NCBI RefSeq assembly: GCF_965227505.1
Contig: NZ_OZ245757.1
Span: 3,348,001 to 3,412,000, forward strand
DNA from: Pelagibius sp965227505
Lineage (GTDB): Bacteria; Pseudomonadota; Alphaproteobacteria; Kiloniellales; Kiloniellaceae
DNA: 64,000 bases
Direction of reading: 5' to 3'
Position 1 is the first letter of the stretch. Each line of letters begins with the position of its first letter. The position numbers and the translations under genes are program-made. This document shows positions 16,661-27,939 of the stretch, one piece after another. Below the pieces are notes generated by a model. It was not told the DNA's origin, ran no database searches, and saw only the letters and a list, made by a program, of their open reading frames with translations.

Positions 16661-17614
16661 ATGAACCTGAGGGATCTGCGCTACCTGCTTGCGGTGGTGG
16701 AGGAGCGGCACTTCGGCCGCGCCGCCGAACGCTGCAATGTCACCCAGCCGACCCTGAGCGGCCAGATCCGCAAGCTGGAGGACAGCCTGGGGGTTACCCT
16801 CTTCGAGCGCACCAACCGCTCGGTGGTGACCACGGCGGTGGGCGAGGCCATCGCCAGGCACGCACGCCTGGCGCTGGAACAGACCGACCTGATCGAGGGC
16901 ATCGCCCGCGCCCAGCGCGACCCCATGAGCGGCCGCCTGCGGCTCGGCGTGATCCCCACCGTCTCGCCCTACCTCATGCCCCTGGTGCTGCGGCGCCTGG
17001 CGGAGGCTCATCCGCGCCTCACGCCTGTGCTTTCGGAAGAAGTGACCGAGCGGCTGCTGGAGCGGCTGGCCGATCACGAGATCGACGCCGCCCTTCTGGC
17101 GACAACGCCGGAGGCCGCGGACCTCGCCAGCCTGCCGCTCTTTGAGGAGCCCTTCTGGATCGCCCATCCGCGCGACCATCCGCTGGCGTCCCTGGAGGAG
17201 GTTACCGAAGCCGACCTGGCGGAAGTGGACCTGCTGCTGCTCACCGACGGGCACTGCCTGCGCGACCAGGTGCTGCAGGTCTGCGACACCCGGGCCGGGA
17301 CCCCCGGCGCGACGGCGCGCAACGGCAAGCGGACGAGTCCTTTCGGCGACCTGCGCGCCTCCAGCCTGGAGACGCTGCTGAACATGGTGGCCGCCGGCTT
17401 CGGCTGCACGCTGGTGCCGGCGCTGGCGGTCAGGGGCGGCTGGATGACGGATATGGGCATCGTCGCCCGGCCGCTGAAGCTGGCGACGGCGACCCGGCCG
17501 GTGGCGCTGTGGTATCGGCGCAGCTTCCCCCAGGTGAAGATGATCGAAGCCCTGGCCGACGTGGTGGTGGCGAATCTCCCCAACACGGTGCGGCCCCTGC
17601 GCGGCCAGACTTAG
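16661..17614 (+). CDS. oxyR: OxyR, peroxide-sensing LysR-type regulator
   Basis: 317 residues. The N-terminal winged helix-turn-helix (about 1-60; TQPTLSGQIRKLE) is followed by a LysR effector domain. Both redox cysteines fall at exactly the E. coli positions, C199 (LTDGHCLRDQ) and C208 (LQVC), so this is a genuine OxyR and not merely a LysR relative. Peroxide oxidises C199, which forms a disulfide with C208 and changes DNA binding. It is divergent from the catalase gene, its likely main target. Confidence 0.96.
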   Translation: MNLRDLRYLLAVVEERHFGRAAERCNVTQPTLSGQIRKLEDSLGVTLFERTNRSVVTTAVGEAIARHARLALEQTDLIEGIARAQRDPMSGRLRLGVIPTVSPYLMPLVLRRLAEAHPRLTPVLSEEVTERLLERLADHEIDAALLATTPEAADLASLPLFEEPFWIAHPRDHPLASLEEVTEADLAEVDLLLLTDGHCLRDQVLQVCDTRAGTPGATARNGKRTSPFGDLRASSLETLLNMVAAGFGCTLVPALAVRGGWMTDMGIVARPLKLATATRPVALWYRRSFPQVKMIEALADVVVANLPNTVRPLRGQT

Positions 17615-17632
17615 ACCGGGTTGGCAACAAGA

Positions 17633-17662
17633 GGGGCGCCCCGCGGATCTGCGGGGCGCCCC
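17633..17662. terminator. Bidirectional GC-rich stem-loop between oxyR and phoD
   Basis: GGGGCGCCCCGC (17633-17644) pairs perfectly with GCGGGGCGCCCC (17651-17662) around six bases. It lies in the 75-base gap between convergent genes. There is no real T-tract on either side, so it may act by stem stability alone or with Rho. Confidence 0.65.
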
Positions 17663-17689
17663 CTTGGCTCAAGTCTGCGAACGAAGAGG

Positions 17690-19267
17690 TCAGGCGCTGG
17701 CCGGCTCCAGGGTCACCGTGTAGAGGTCCTTGTCGTTCAGGTCCTTCAGGGTCACGGTCATGGCCTCGGTCTCGCCGTCGATGCGCACATGGCCGAAGAA
17801 CTGCAGTTCGGAACTCGGCGGCAGATTGCGCTCGCCTGCCGGGTCCTTGGAGTACACCACCTGCGGGCCGAAGGTGTCGTCCATGCGGCCCGGCCCGAAG
17901 GAGCCGGCATGAACGGGGCCGGAGACGAATTCCCAGAAGGGATTGAAGTCGCGGAACTGGGCCTTGCTGGGGTCGTAGTAGTGCGCGGCCGTGTAGTGGA
18001 CGTCGGCGGTGAAGAAGACCGTCTGCTTGACGTCGTTGTGCTTGATGAAGCTCAGCAGGTCGGCGATGTCGTGCTCGCGGCCCAGCACCGGCCCGCTGCC
18101 GTTGGCGCCGTTCTCGAAGGCGTTCTCGCCGTCGGCGACGACGATGCCGATGGGCATGTCGCTGGCGATCACCTTCCAGGTGGCCTTGGATGCCAGCAGC
18201 TGCTGCTTCAGCCAGGTGAGTTGCTGCGGGCCCAGGAAGTCGGTGTCGCGGCTGCGCACCGGCTGGTTGTTGGAACTGTTGGGGCCGCGGTAGCTGCGCA
18301 GGTCGATGAAGAAGACGTCCAGCAGCGGCCCGTAGGGGATCTTGCGATAGATGCGCTCGCGGTCGCTGGGGTGCTGGCGGATCGGCATGTATTCCAGGAA
18401 GGCCTTGTTGGCGCGGGCCGCCAGCAGGTCCGCGCTCTTCACCGTGTAGCGGTCGTCGGAGATCAGCATCTCGCCCGGGTACCAGTTGTTCACCACCTCG
18501 TGGTCGTCCCACTGGGCGAGCATCGGCACCTCGGCATTGAAGCGCTTCACGTTCTCGTCCATGAGGTTGTACTTGTAGTTGCCGCGGAACTCGGCCAGCG
18601 TCTCGGCGACCTTGGCCTTTTCCTCGATCATCACGTTCTTCCAGACGCTGCCGTCGGGCTGCATCTTCTCCGTTTCCAGAGGGTTGTCGGCGTAGATGGT
18701 GTCGCCGGAGTGGATGAAGAAGTCCGGCCGGTTGTTGCGCATGGTCTCGTAGCAGCGCATGCCGCCCCAATCCAGGTTGATGCCCCAGCCCTGGCCGCAG
18801 GTATCGCCGGTCCAGACGAATGTGATGTCGCGCTTGCCGGCGGGTCCGGTGCGGAAGCGGCCGACCATCGGTTCGCTCAGCAGGTTGACGTCGGCCAGGT
18901 CCTGCCACTGCAGGCGATAGAAGATGTCCTGGCCGGCCGGCAGGCCGGTGAGATCCATCTTGGCGGTGAAGTCGTTGCCGTCGATGGCCGCCGGCCCGCG
19001 CAGGCGCTGGGCGTTGCTGAAGGAATCGCTGGTCGCGACCTCGACCAGCAGCCGCGAGGGCCGGTCGGCCCGGGCCCAGATGATGCCGCTGTCGGTGGTC
19101 ACGTCGCCGGACTGAACGCCGTGGGTGAAGACCGGGCGGTTGGACTGGGCGATGGCGGGGAAGCCCAGCAGCCCGGCGCCGAACAGCCCGGCGCCGGCGG
19201 CGCCGCCGCGCAACACCTTGCGTCGCGAGTAGAGGGAGGTCGAGCGGGGAAAGCGCGTCGGCGTCAT
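17690..19267 (-). CDS. phoD: PhoD-family alkaline phosphatase/phosphodiesterase, Tat-exported
   Basis: 525 residues. A twin-arginine signal is visible (SRRKVLRGG, RR at 15-16), followed by a hydrophobic stretch ending FPAIAQS. The metallophosphatase core holds the metal-binding motifs WTGDTCGQ, HSGDTIYAD, WDDHEVVNNW and FTADVHYTA. PhoD enzymes use Ca/Fe to release phosphate from mono- and diesters in the periplasm; export by Tat fits cytoplasmic metal loading. The gene is alone and is expected to respond to phosphate starvation, though only a weak candidate site is seen upstream. Confidence 0.93.
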   Translation of the reverse strand: MTPTRFPRSTSLYSRRKVLRGGAAGAGLFGAGLLGFPAIAQSNRPVFTHGVQSGDVTTDSGIIWARADRPSRLLVEVATSDSFSNAQRLRGPAAIDGNDFTAKMDLTGLPAGQDIFYRLQWQDLADVNLLSEPMVGRFRTGPAGKRDITFVWTGDTCGQGWGINLDWGGMRCYETMRNNRPDFFIHSGDTIYADNPLETEKMQPDGSVWKNVMIEEKAKVAETLAEFRGNYKYNLMDENVKRFNAEVPMLAQWDDHEVVNNWYPGEMLISDDRYTVKSADLLAARANKAFLEYMPIRQHPSDRERIYRKIPYGPLLDVFFIDLRSYRGPNSSNNQPVRSRDTDFLGPQQLTWLKQQLLASKATWKVIASDMPIGIVVADGENAFENGANGSGPVLGREHDIADLLSFIKHNDVKQTVFFTADVHYTAAHYYDPSKAQFRDFNPFWEFVSGPVHAGSFGPGRMDDTFGPQVVYSKDPAGERNLPPSSELQFFGHVRIDGETEAMTVTLKDLNDKDLYTVTLEPASA

Positions 19268-19424
19268 GATCTTCTCCTTGGCGATCGGGTTTTGGGGATC
19301 TTGCTGTTTCGTTAACGCGGAGGCGCGGCGTCCCGTGGCTGCCCCGGCCGGCCCGGCCTCAGCGCGTGGTTATGGTTAACGAATTCGATAGCCTTCGGAC
19401 TTTGCCGCAGGATGTCGCTTGCAG

Positions 19425-19438
19425 GTCACTTTCGTGAC
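19425..19438. promoter_or_regulatory. Palindrome GTCAC-TTTC-GTGAC in the phoD/kinase intergenic region
   Basis: A perfect five-base dyad with a four-base centre. TGTCAC-like halves occur in PhoB boxes, and phoD starts 158 bases to the left, but PhoB sites are direct rather than inverted repeats. The assignment is therefore weak. The rest of this 285-base gap shows no other signal I would defend. Confidence 0.3.
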
Positions 19439-19552
19439 GGGTGCGCTTAGGCGTTGAAGGAGGGCTCTCAGCGAGGCTTCGGCCCGGTTTTCCGGGCATC
19501 TTCAACGTCTCTTAATGGTTATCAGAGGAAACTGAAATCTGTCCGTAATCCC

Positions 19553-21592
<2,040 letters not shown>

Positions 21593-21628
21593 CCGCGCCC
21601 GGATGGGCCGCCGCGCCCCGCGGCCGGC

Positions 21629-23398
21629 CTAGAGCGGCCAGACCATCAGAATGACCGGGACCGCCACCACGATCACCAGTGCCTCCAGCGGCAGACCCAT
21701 GCGCCAGTAGTCCCCGAAGCGATACCCGCCGGGGCCGAGGATCAGCGCGTTGTTCTGGTGGCCGATGGGCGTGAGGAAGGCGCAGGAGGCGGCGACGGCA
21801 ATGGCCATCAGGAAAGGATCGGCGCTGACGCCCAGCCGCTCGGCAATGGTCGCCGCGATCGGCGCCATGACGACCGCGGTCGCCGCGTTGTTCAGTATAT
21901 CCGAAAGGGTCATGGTGACCACCATCAGGATCACCAGAACGATGCTGGCCGAAAGCCCGGCGGTGACTGTCAGCAGGCCGTCGGCGATCAGCGTCGTCGC
22001 ACCGGTGGATTGCAGCGCGCCGCCGACGGGGATGAGGGAGCCCAGCAGCACGATCACCGGCCAGTCGATGCCGTCGTAGAGTTCGCGTACCGCCAGCATG
22101 CCGCTGACCACCAGAAGCGCGACGGCGATGCCGAAGGCAATCTGGATCGGCACCAGCCCCAGGCTGGCCGCGGCGATGGCGGCGGCGAAGATGGCGATGA
22201 CGGCTGGCCCCTGCTTGCGTTTACCGAAGTGAAGCTCCCGCTCGGCCAGCGGCAGGCAGCCGAGTGCCGGGACGAGGTCGGCCAGATGCTCGGTCTCGCC
22301 GTGCAGCAGCAGCACGTCGCCCGGCCGGATGCGGAAGGAGCGCAGCCGGCCGCGGTAGGGTTGGCCCTGGCGGGAGACGGCGAGAATGGTGATGCCGCGC
22401 CGCGCGAAGAGGCGCAGCGATCCGACCAGCCGCCCTTCCAGGCGCGAGCCCGGCGTCACCACCGCTTCCATCAGGGTCGCGTCCTCCGGCGGTTTGGTCT
22501 TGCCCGTCTCGACGCCGATCTCCAGCCCGAGCTTGCTGACGAACTTGTCGATCTCGTCGGGCGCCCCCTCGATCTTCAGGACGTCGCCCGCCTGCAGCTC
22601 CTTGCGGCCGGCGGCCGGATGCACCCGGTCGTTGCGGATCTGATCCATGATGACGGCATCGATGTCCTGGGTCAGGTCGTCGATCTCGCGCAGCGTCTTG
22701 CCGATGTGGGGATTGTCCTCCGGCACCCGCACCTCGGTGATGTAGTTCTCGATGTCGAAGAGGTCGCCGCCCGCCGCACGGCTGGTGCCGCGTTCCGGGA
22801 CCAGCCGCCAGCCGATGAGGGTGATGAAGACCAGGCCGGCAAGCGCGATGGCCAGCCCCACCGGGGCATAGTCGAACATCTTGAAGGGCTGGCCCGTGAG
22901 CTCGCCGCGAAAGGTGGCGACGATGATGTTGGGCGGCGTTCCGATCAGCGTCACCAGGCCGCCGAGGATCGATCCGAAGGACAGCGGCATCAGAAGCTTC
23001 GCGGGCGAGCGGACCGCCTTGCGGGCCGACTGCAGCGCCATGGGAAGCAGGATGCCGAGGGCGCCCACGTTGTTCATCACCGTGGAAAGCACCGCGCCCA
23101 GGCCCGCGAGCACGCCGACATGACTGCTGGTCGAGTGCTCCGCCGGCCTGATCAGCCGGGTCAGCAGGTCGATGGCGCCGGAGCCGGAGAGAACCCGGCT
23201 GAGGATCAGGACCGCCGCCACGGTGATGGTCGCCGGATGGCCGAACCCGCTGAAGGCCTGCGCGGCCGGAACCAGCCCGGCGACCACGGCCACCATCAGG
23301 CAGCCGAAGGCGACGACGTCGTAACGCCAGCGGCCCCAGACCAGCAGCACGAAGAGCCCCAGCATGATGGCGAAGATCATGATCTGCTGTTCGGTCAT
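21629..23398 (-). CDS. SLC13/DASS-type permease with TrkA-C domains
   Basis: 589 residues. Two blocks of hydrophobic helices (about 1-195 and 400-589) flank two soluble RCK_C/TrkA-C domains (about 215-385), a layout shared by SLC13-family permeases for sulfate, dicarboxylates or other anions. Family signatures are visible: TVMNNVGALGILLP, LIGTPPNIIV and the repeat DILNNAATAVVMAP. The substrate cannot be told. It stands alone and converges on the kinase gene with only 36 bases between the stops. Confidence 0.9.
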   Translation of the reverse strand: MTEQQIMIFAIMLGLFVLLVWGRWRYDVVAFGCLMVAVVAGLVPAAQAFSGFGHPATITVAAVLILSRVLSGSGAIDLLTRLIRPAEHSTSSHVGVLAGLGAVLSTVMNNVGALGILLPMALQSARKAVRSPAKLLMPLSFGSILGGLVTLIGTPPNIIVATFRGELTGQPFKMFDYAPVGLAIALAGLVFITLIGWRLVPERGTSRAAGGDLFDIENYITEVRVPEDNPHIGKTLREIDDLTQDIDAVIMDQIRNDRVHPAAGRKELQAGDVLKIEGAPDEIDKFVSKLGLEIGVETGKTKPPEDATLMEAVVTPGSRLEGRLVGSLRLFARRGITILAVSRQGQPYRGRLRSFRIRPGDVLLLHGETEHLADLVPALGCLPLAERELHFGKRKQGPAVIAIFAAAIAAASLGLVPIQIAFGIAVALLVVSGMLAVRELYDGIDWPVIVLLGSLIPVGGALQSTGATTLIADGLLTVTAGLSASIVLVILMVVTMTLSDILNNAATAVVMAPIAATIAERLGVSADPFLMAIAVAASCAFLTPIGHQNNALILGPGGYRFGDYWRMGLPLEALVIVVAVPVILMVWPL

Positions 23399-23822
23399 AA
23401 GGGGACGGGCGGTTCCGGGCTGGCTGAGAGGACAGGAGCTGAGAGGAGAGGAATTGTGTCACTCCCTTTGCCGGACCGCCAGGGCCTGAGTGCCGGTTGC
23501 CCCGGTTGAAGGCGCAAAGGCGGCTTTTCGCGCGGGTCATGCCTGTGCAAACGGCCTGGTAACGCCGCCTGTGCTATGGTCATCCATTGATTGCGGGCTG
23601 CGAAAAGCCCTCAATTCAGCCGAAACTGGGTTTTTTAGGCGGTCCGGCGCCCGTAACGCCGTGTCACATCCCTGTGAAAGGCCTTTTGGCGGCATTCAGC
23701 CTTCCTATCTGAGCTGCAGACGGGGCGCCTGCCGGGGGAGTTGAGCGGGCACCCGCACCGAGGTCGGGGGACCATCGAGAGCGTCGCATGCGACCCCGCT
23801 ACAGCGACAAGGAGACAGCGCC
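23399..23822. other. Intergenic region between SLC13 permease and the cupredoxin-like gene
   Basis: 424 bases between divergent genes. It contains a short stem GGGCT-GCGAA-AAGCCC near 23592-23608 and a T-run (GGGTTTTTTAGG) near 23630 but no recognisable RNA family. The ribosome binding site AAGGAG of the rightward gene is at 23810-23815. No open frame here looks coding. Confidence 0.5.
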
Positions 23823-24305
23823 ATGAAGAAGGTTTTTCTGAGCACGGCTTCCCTCGCCGCCGGGGCGCTCGCCTTTGGCATCTCTTCCGCCTCGGCCCAG
23901 GAGGCCCAGGTTATCGAACTCACGCAGACCGCCTGCCAGTTCGTCGAGGTCGAAGACGGTGGCGATCACGGCTACACCACCACCCAGAAGGCCGACTGCG
24001 AGGCGATCAATGCCGACAGCGGCGCGGACCGCCTGGCCAGCGCCAAGGTGCTGACGCTGAAGCCCGGCAAGTATGTCTTCCGGGTGACGAACAAGAACGT
24101 TCCCTACGACCTCGGCTTCTGGGTGCGCGAGCACGACTACGACTGGCGCAATCCGTTGCACAAGCTGAACAAGGTCTCCGTCTCCGGCGGCGGCCTCAGC
24201 CAGGGCACGACCAAGGACTACGAAGTCACGCTCGAGGCGGGCGAGTACATCTATAGCTGCCCGCTGAACCCGACGCCGAACTACAAGATCGTCGTCGAAG
24301 GCTAA
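23823..24305 (+). CDS. Secreted small protein with cupredoxin-like fold
   Basis: 160 residues with a clear signal peptide (cleavage after SSASA, residue 25). The mature part shows cupredoxin-like strands (LKPGKYVFRVTNKN) and ends LEAGEYIYSCPLNPTPNYKI, resembling the copper-loop region. However, the downstream His and Met of a type I copper site are absent, so it may bind metal differently or not at all. It lies 84 bases before a disulfide-reductase-like flavoprotein gene, itself followed by a TVP38 gene, all rightward, suggesting one unit. Function is unknown. Confidence 0.7.
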   Translation: MKKVFLSTASLAAGALAFGISSASAQEAQVIELTQTACQFVEVEDGGDHGYTTTQKADCEAINADSGADRLASAKVLTLKPGKYVFRVTNKNVPYDLGFWVREHDYDWRNPLHKLNKVSVSGGGLSQGTTKDYEVTLEAGEYIYSCPLNPTPNYKIVVEG

Positions 24306-24388
24306 CGGTTCCGGGTCAAGGGGCCGGCGCCGCTGCGGCGGCGGCCCGGAAGCCCGGGAAGACACAAGCGCAAACAAGGAACAGCACG

Positions 24389-25813
24389 ATGGCCAAGACC
24401 ATCCAAGCGGATATCTGTGTGATCGGGGCCGGTTCCGGCGGCCTTTCTGTGGCCGCCGGTGCGTCGCAAATGGGCGCCAAGGTGGTTCTGCTCGAAAAGG
24501 GCAAGATGGGCGGCGACTGTCTGAATTACGGTTGCGTCCCTTCCAAGTCCCTGATCGCCGCCGGCCATGCGGCCGACACGGTGCGCCACGCCGGCAGGTT
24601 CGGCGTCAACGGTCACGAGCCGGAGGTCGACTTCCTCGGCGTGCGCGATCACGTCCGCAGCGTCATCGCCGCCATCGCCCCGCACGACTCGGTAGAGCGC
24701 TTTGAAGATCTCGGCGTCACCGTGATTCAGTCGGCCGGCAGCTTCACCGGGCCGGGCGAGGTCGTCGCCGGCGATACCCGCATCAAGGCCAAGCGCTTCG
24801 TCATCGCCACCGGGTCGTCGGCAGCGGTGCCGCCGATCCCGGGCCTCGACCAGGTTCCCTTTCTGACCAACGAGACCGTCTTCGATCTGGCCGAGCGGCC
24901 CGACCACCTGATCGTCATCGGTGGCGGCCCGATCGGCGCCGAACTGGCCCAGGCCCAGCGTCGCCTGGGGGCCAGGGTCTCGCTGCTGGAGATGTTCACC
25001 GTGCTGGGCAAGGACGACCCCGACGTCACCGCCTTCGCGCGCAAACGCCTTGTCGAGGACGGCATCGAGATCCACGAAGGCATCGCCATCAAGGAGGTTG
25101 CGCCGCATGGCAACGGCGTCGCGGTAACCATCGAGGAAAACGGCGAGACGAAGCAGATTGTAGGCTCCCACCTTTTGGTGGCGGCCGGGCGCAAGGCCAA
25201 TGTGGGCGGCCTGAACCTGGAAGTCGCCGGTGTCGCCTACTCCCCCAAGGGCATCGAGGTCGACGCGCGTCTGCGGACGACCAACAAGAAGATCTTTGCC
25301 ATCGGCGATGTCGCCGGCGGTTATCAGTTCACCCACATGGCTGGCTACCACGCAGGCATCGTCATCCGCAACGCGCTCTTCAAGCTGCCCGCCAAGGTCG
25401 ACTACAAGGCGGTGCCCTGGGTCACCTTCACCGACCCGGAGGTCGCCCACGTGGGCCTGACCGAAGCCCAGGCGCGCGAGCAGTACGGGGACAAGGTGCG
25501 GGCGCTCAAATGGTCCTTCGCCGAGAACGACCGCGCCCAGGCGGAGCAGGCCACCGAGGGCCTGATCAAGGTGGTGGTCGGCGCGCGGGGCAAGATCCTG
25601 GGCGCCTCCATCGCCGGGCTGCACGCCGGCGAACTGCTCCAACCCTGGGTCCTGGCCATCAGCCAGGGTCTGAAGATCGGCGCCATGGCCAACATCATCG
25701 CGCCCTATCCGACCCTGGGCGAGGTCAACAAGCGGGTTGCGGGGAGTTACTACACCCCGAGCCTGTTCAGCGAGCGTACGAAGAAGATCGTCCGGTTCCT
25801 GCTGCGCTTCTAG
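24389..25813 (+). CDS. FAD-dependent pyridine nucleotide-disulfide oxidoreductase (mercuric reductase/Lpd-like)
   Basis: 474 residues. Order: FAD-binding GAGSGG (13-18), redox-active disulfide C44/C49 (GGDCLNYGCVPSK), NAD-binding GGGPIG (178-183), C-terminal dimerisation domain. In dihydrolipoyl dehydrogenases the C-terminal motif is HxHPTxxE; here it is APYPTLGE, so the catalytic-base His is Tyr (Y440) while E445 remains. It is therefore unlikely to be a pyruvate dehydrogenase E3. Related flavoproteins are often encoded next to, or fused with, TVP38/TMEM64 proteins, and a TVP38 gene follows 116 bases downstream. The electron acceptor is unknown. Confidence 0.88.
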   Translation: MAKTIQADICVIGAGSGGLSVAAGASQMGAKVVLLEKGKMGGDCLNYGCVPSKSLIAAGHAADTVRHAGRFGVNGHEPEVDFLGVRDHVRSVIAAIAPHDSVERFEDLGVTVIQSAGSFTGPGEVVAGDTRIKAKRFVIATGSSAAVPPIPGLDQVPFLTNETVFDLAERPDHLIVIGGGPIGAELAQAQRRLGARVSLLEMFTVLGKDDPDVTAFARKRLVEDGIEIHEGIAIKEVAPHGNGVAVTIEENGETKQIVGSHLLVAAGRKANVGGLNLEVAGVAYSPKGIEVDARLRTTNKKIFAIGDVAGGYQFTHMAGYHAGIVIRNALFKLPAKVDYKAVPWVTFTDPEVAHVGLTEAQAREQYGDKVRALKWSFAENDRAQAEQATEGLIKVVVGARGKILGASIAGLHAGELLQPWVLAISQGLKIGAMANIIAPYPTLGEVNKRVAGSYYTPSLFSERTKKIVRFLLRF

Positions 25814-25929
25814 GGCCCAGAGCTGGGGCGCAGACGAAAGGCCGTCCAGCGGCCGCAAGACAGCAATCCTTTGGATCCATCAACCACCGCCCGCACGAGC
25901 GGCGTGGGGCGGCAAGCCTGGAGTTTGTC

Positions 25930-26724
25930 ATGAGCGACCATGTATCGACCTCTGGCCCCGTGCCGCGGACCGCAACGGAGGCCACCACAGTGGACAACAA
26001 CACTGTTCCCACCAGGAAACCGTCCCGCGTGAAGCGCTTTCTGCCGCTTGCCGTTCTGGCGGCGGCCATTGCGACGGCCTTCTCGCTGGGTCTGCACGAG
26101 CATCTTTCCATCGAAGCCCTGCGCGAGCACCGCGCAGCACTCAACGGCTTTGTGGCGGACAATGCCGTCCTCGCCGGGCTGGCCTTCGTCTCGCTCTACG
26201 CCCTGGCGACGGCCCTCTCGCTGCCGGGCGGCGTGGTGCTGACGATCGCCGGGGGCTTCCTCTTCGGCGTCACAACAGGCGCCGTCTATGTCGTCGTCGC
26301 TGCGACCCTCGGCGCGACGGCGATCTTCCTGATCGCACGCTCGGCGCTCGGCTCGGCGCTGCGGGACCGTGCCGGGCCCTTCCTGAAACGCATGGAGGCA
26401 GGCTTTCAGGAGAACGCGCTGAGCTATCTGCTGGTGCTGCGTCTGATCCCGCTGTTTCCCTTCTTCATCGTCAACCTGGTTCCGGCCTTCCTGGGCGTGC
26501 CCTTGCGCACCTATGTGCTGGGCACCTTCTTCGGGATCATCCCGGGCACCCTGGTTTTCGTCCTCGCCGGAGCCGGCCTTGGGTCGGTCTTCGATCAGGG
26601 CGGCAGCTTCTCCGTGGGCTCGGTGCTGACGCCGGAGATCATTGCCGGGCTGGTGGGCTTGTCGCTTCTTTCCCTGCTGCCGGTCGTCTACAAGCGCGTG
26701 AAGGCGCGGCGGGCGGGCGCCTGA
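25930..26724 (+). CDS. TVP38/TMEM64 (VTT/DedA-like) membrane protein
   Basis: 264 residues: a hydrophilic N-terminus of about 36 residues, then about six hydrophobic segments. The VTT core is plain: SLPGGVVLTIAGGFLFG, GATAIFLIAR, and the signature LRLIPLFPFFIVNLVPAF with FFGIIPGTLVF. DedA/VTT proteins include lipid scramblases and proposed undecaprenyl-phosphate flippases; the bacterial TVP38 branch has no settled function. It follows the disulfide-reductase gene in the same direction. A paralogue with a nearly identical core starts at 63329. Confidence 0.9.
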   Translation: MSDHVSTSGPVPRTATEATTVDNNTVPTRKPSRVKRFLPLAVLAAAIATAFSLGLHEHLSIEALREHRAALNGFVADNAVLAGLAFVSLYALATALSLPGGVVLTIAGGFLFGVTTGAVYVVVAATLGATAIFLIARSALGSALRDRAGPFLKRMEAGFQENALSYLLVLRLIPLFPFFIVNLVPAFLGVPLRTYVLGTFFGIIPGTLVFVLAGAGLGSVFDQGGSFSVGSVLTPEIIAGLVGLSLLSLLPVVYKRVKARRAGA

Positions 26725-26826
26725 TCGGCGGGCCGGACGGGCGTCGCTCTGGCGCCCTTCCGGCCGGCTTGCTATGCTGTGGCGGTGCACACAGCCGGCC
26801 AGGCCGGCTCCCGTCAAGAGGCGCTG

Positions 26827-27861
26827 ATGCATCGCCGCTTTTGGTTCGCCGCAAGAGTCGGCAGGGTCCTTCGCCAGGCCCTGCTGGTACCCTTGTTCAT
26901 GGGGGTCTTTGCTGCCGGCGCGGTGGCACAGGAGATCACCTTCTTCCGGATCGGCACGGGCTCGACCGCCGGCACCTACTTCCCGGTCGGCGGTATCATC
27001 GCCAGCGCCATCTCCTCGCCGCCCGGCAGCCGCGACTGCGACCGCGGCGGCAGCTGCGGCGCCCCGGGACTGGTGGCCGTGGCGCAGTCGACCCGGGGGT
27101 CGGTGGACAACGTCCGACAGATCCGTGACGGCAGCCTGGAATCCGGTTTCAGTCAGTCGGACGTCGCCTACTGGGCCTTCAACGGAGAGGAGCTCTTCGA
27201 AGAGGAAGGCGCCGTCTCCAGCTTGCGTGCGATCGCGAACCTCTATCCGGAAACCATGCACCTCGTGGTGCGCTACGACTCCGGTATCGAGAGCGTGCAG
27301 GATCTGCGTGGCAAGCGCATCTCCCTGGACCGCAAAGGCTCCGGGACCCGGGTGGATGCCTTGCTGATCCTGAAGGCCTTTGGCCTCGGCGAAGACGATG
27401 TGGAGGACGTGCCACTGGCATCCGGCGCCGCTGCCGACGCCCTGCGCGAAGCCGAGATCGACGGCTTCTTCTTCACTGCCGGTACGCCTGCCGCGGCGGT
27501 GCAGGAGCTGGCGGAGGAGGCGCTCGTCGAGCTGGTGCCGATCGAAGGGCCGCCGGTGGAGGCCCTGCTGGCGGACTCTCCCTTCTTCGCCGACCAGATG
27601 CTACCGGCGGGAACCTATCCGGGGATCGGTGCGACCCACACCGTTTCGGTCGGGGCGCAGTGGCTGGTCGCGGAGAGCGTGCCGGAGGAAACGGTCTACC
27701 AGATCACGCGCGCGCTGTGGCACCCCAGCACCCGGCAGCTTCTCGAGAAAGGCCATCCGAAGGGGGCGCAGATCATGATCGAAAAGGCCACCGAGGGGCT
27801 CGGCGTGCCTCTGCATCCGGGGGCCGAGCGCTACTACCGGGAGGCCGAGGTGCTGCAATAG
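26827..27861 (+). CDS. TAXI-family TRAP transporter solute-binding protein
   Basis: 344 residues from the ATG at 26827 (GAGG upstream). A signal peptide ends at VAQE (about residue 36). The mature protein starts FFRIGTGSTAGTYFPVGGIIA, the TAXI-family signature, and contains QSTRGSVDNVRQIRDG and FSQSDVAYWAFNG. A Cys pair (RDCDRGGSC) near residue 75 is seen in one TAXI subgroup. Such proteins capture a ligand in the periplasm for a TRAP permease, but no DctQ/DctM-like gene is nearby, so it is an orphan binding protein. The ligand is unknown (glutamate-type ligands are known for one member). Confidence 0.9.
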   Translation: MHRRFWFAARVGRVLRQALLVPLFMGVFAAGAVAQEITFFRIGTGSTAGTYFPVGGIIASAISSPPGSRDCDRGGSCGAPGLVAVAQSTRGSVDNVRQIRDGSLESGFSQSDVAYWAFNGEELFEEEGAVSSLRAIANLYPETMHLVVRYDSGIESVQDLRGKRISLDRKGSGTRVDALLILKAFGLGEDDVEDVPLASGAAADALREAEIDGFFFTAGTPAAAVQELAEEALVELVPIEGPPVEALLADSPFFADQMLPAGTYPGIGATHTVSVGAQWLVAESVPEETVYQITRALWHPSTRQLLEKGHPKGAQIMIEKATEGLGVPLHPGAERYYREAEVLQ

Positions 27862-27939
27862 GCGCAGCCGCGCCAAGCCGCGCCTGCGCAGTTTCCGGTG
27901 CGTGCAGTTCCCGGTACCTGCTGCTCCGGGTGCGCGCGG

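Noticed and set aside
17621..19315. 564-codon plus-strand frame opposite phoD
   Set aside because: Shadow of phoD; the His/Val-rich pattern is that of a reverse-complement frame.
25810..27261. 483-codon minus-strand frame spanning the TVP38 and TAXI genes
   Set aside because: It crosses two well-supported genes and an intergenic gap with no homologous motif.
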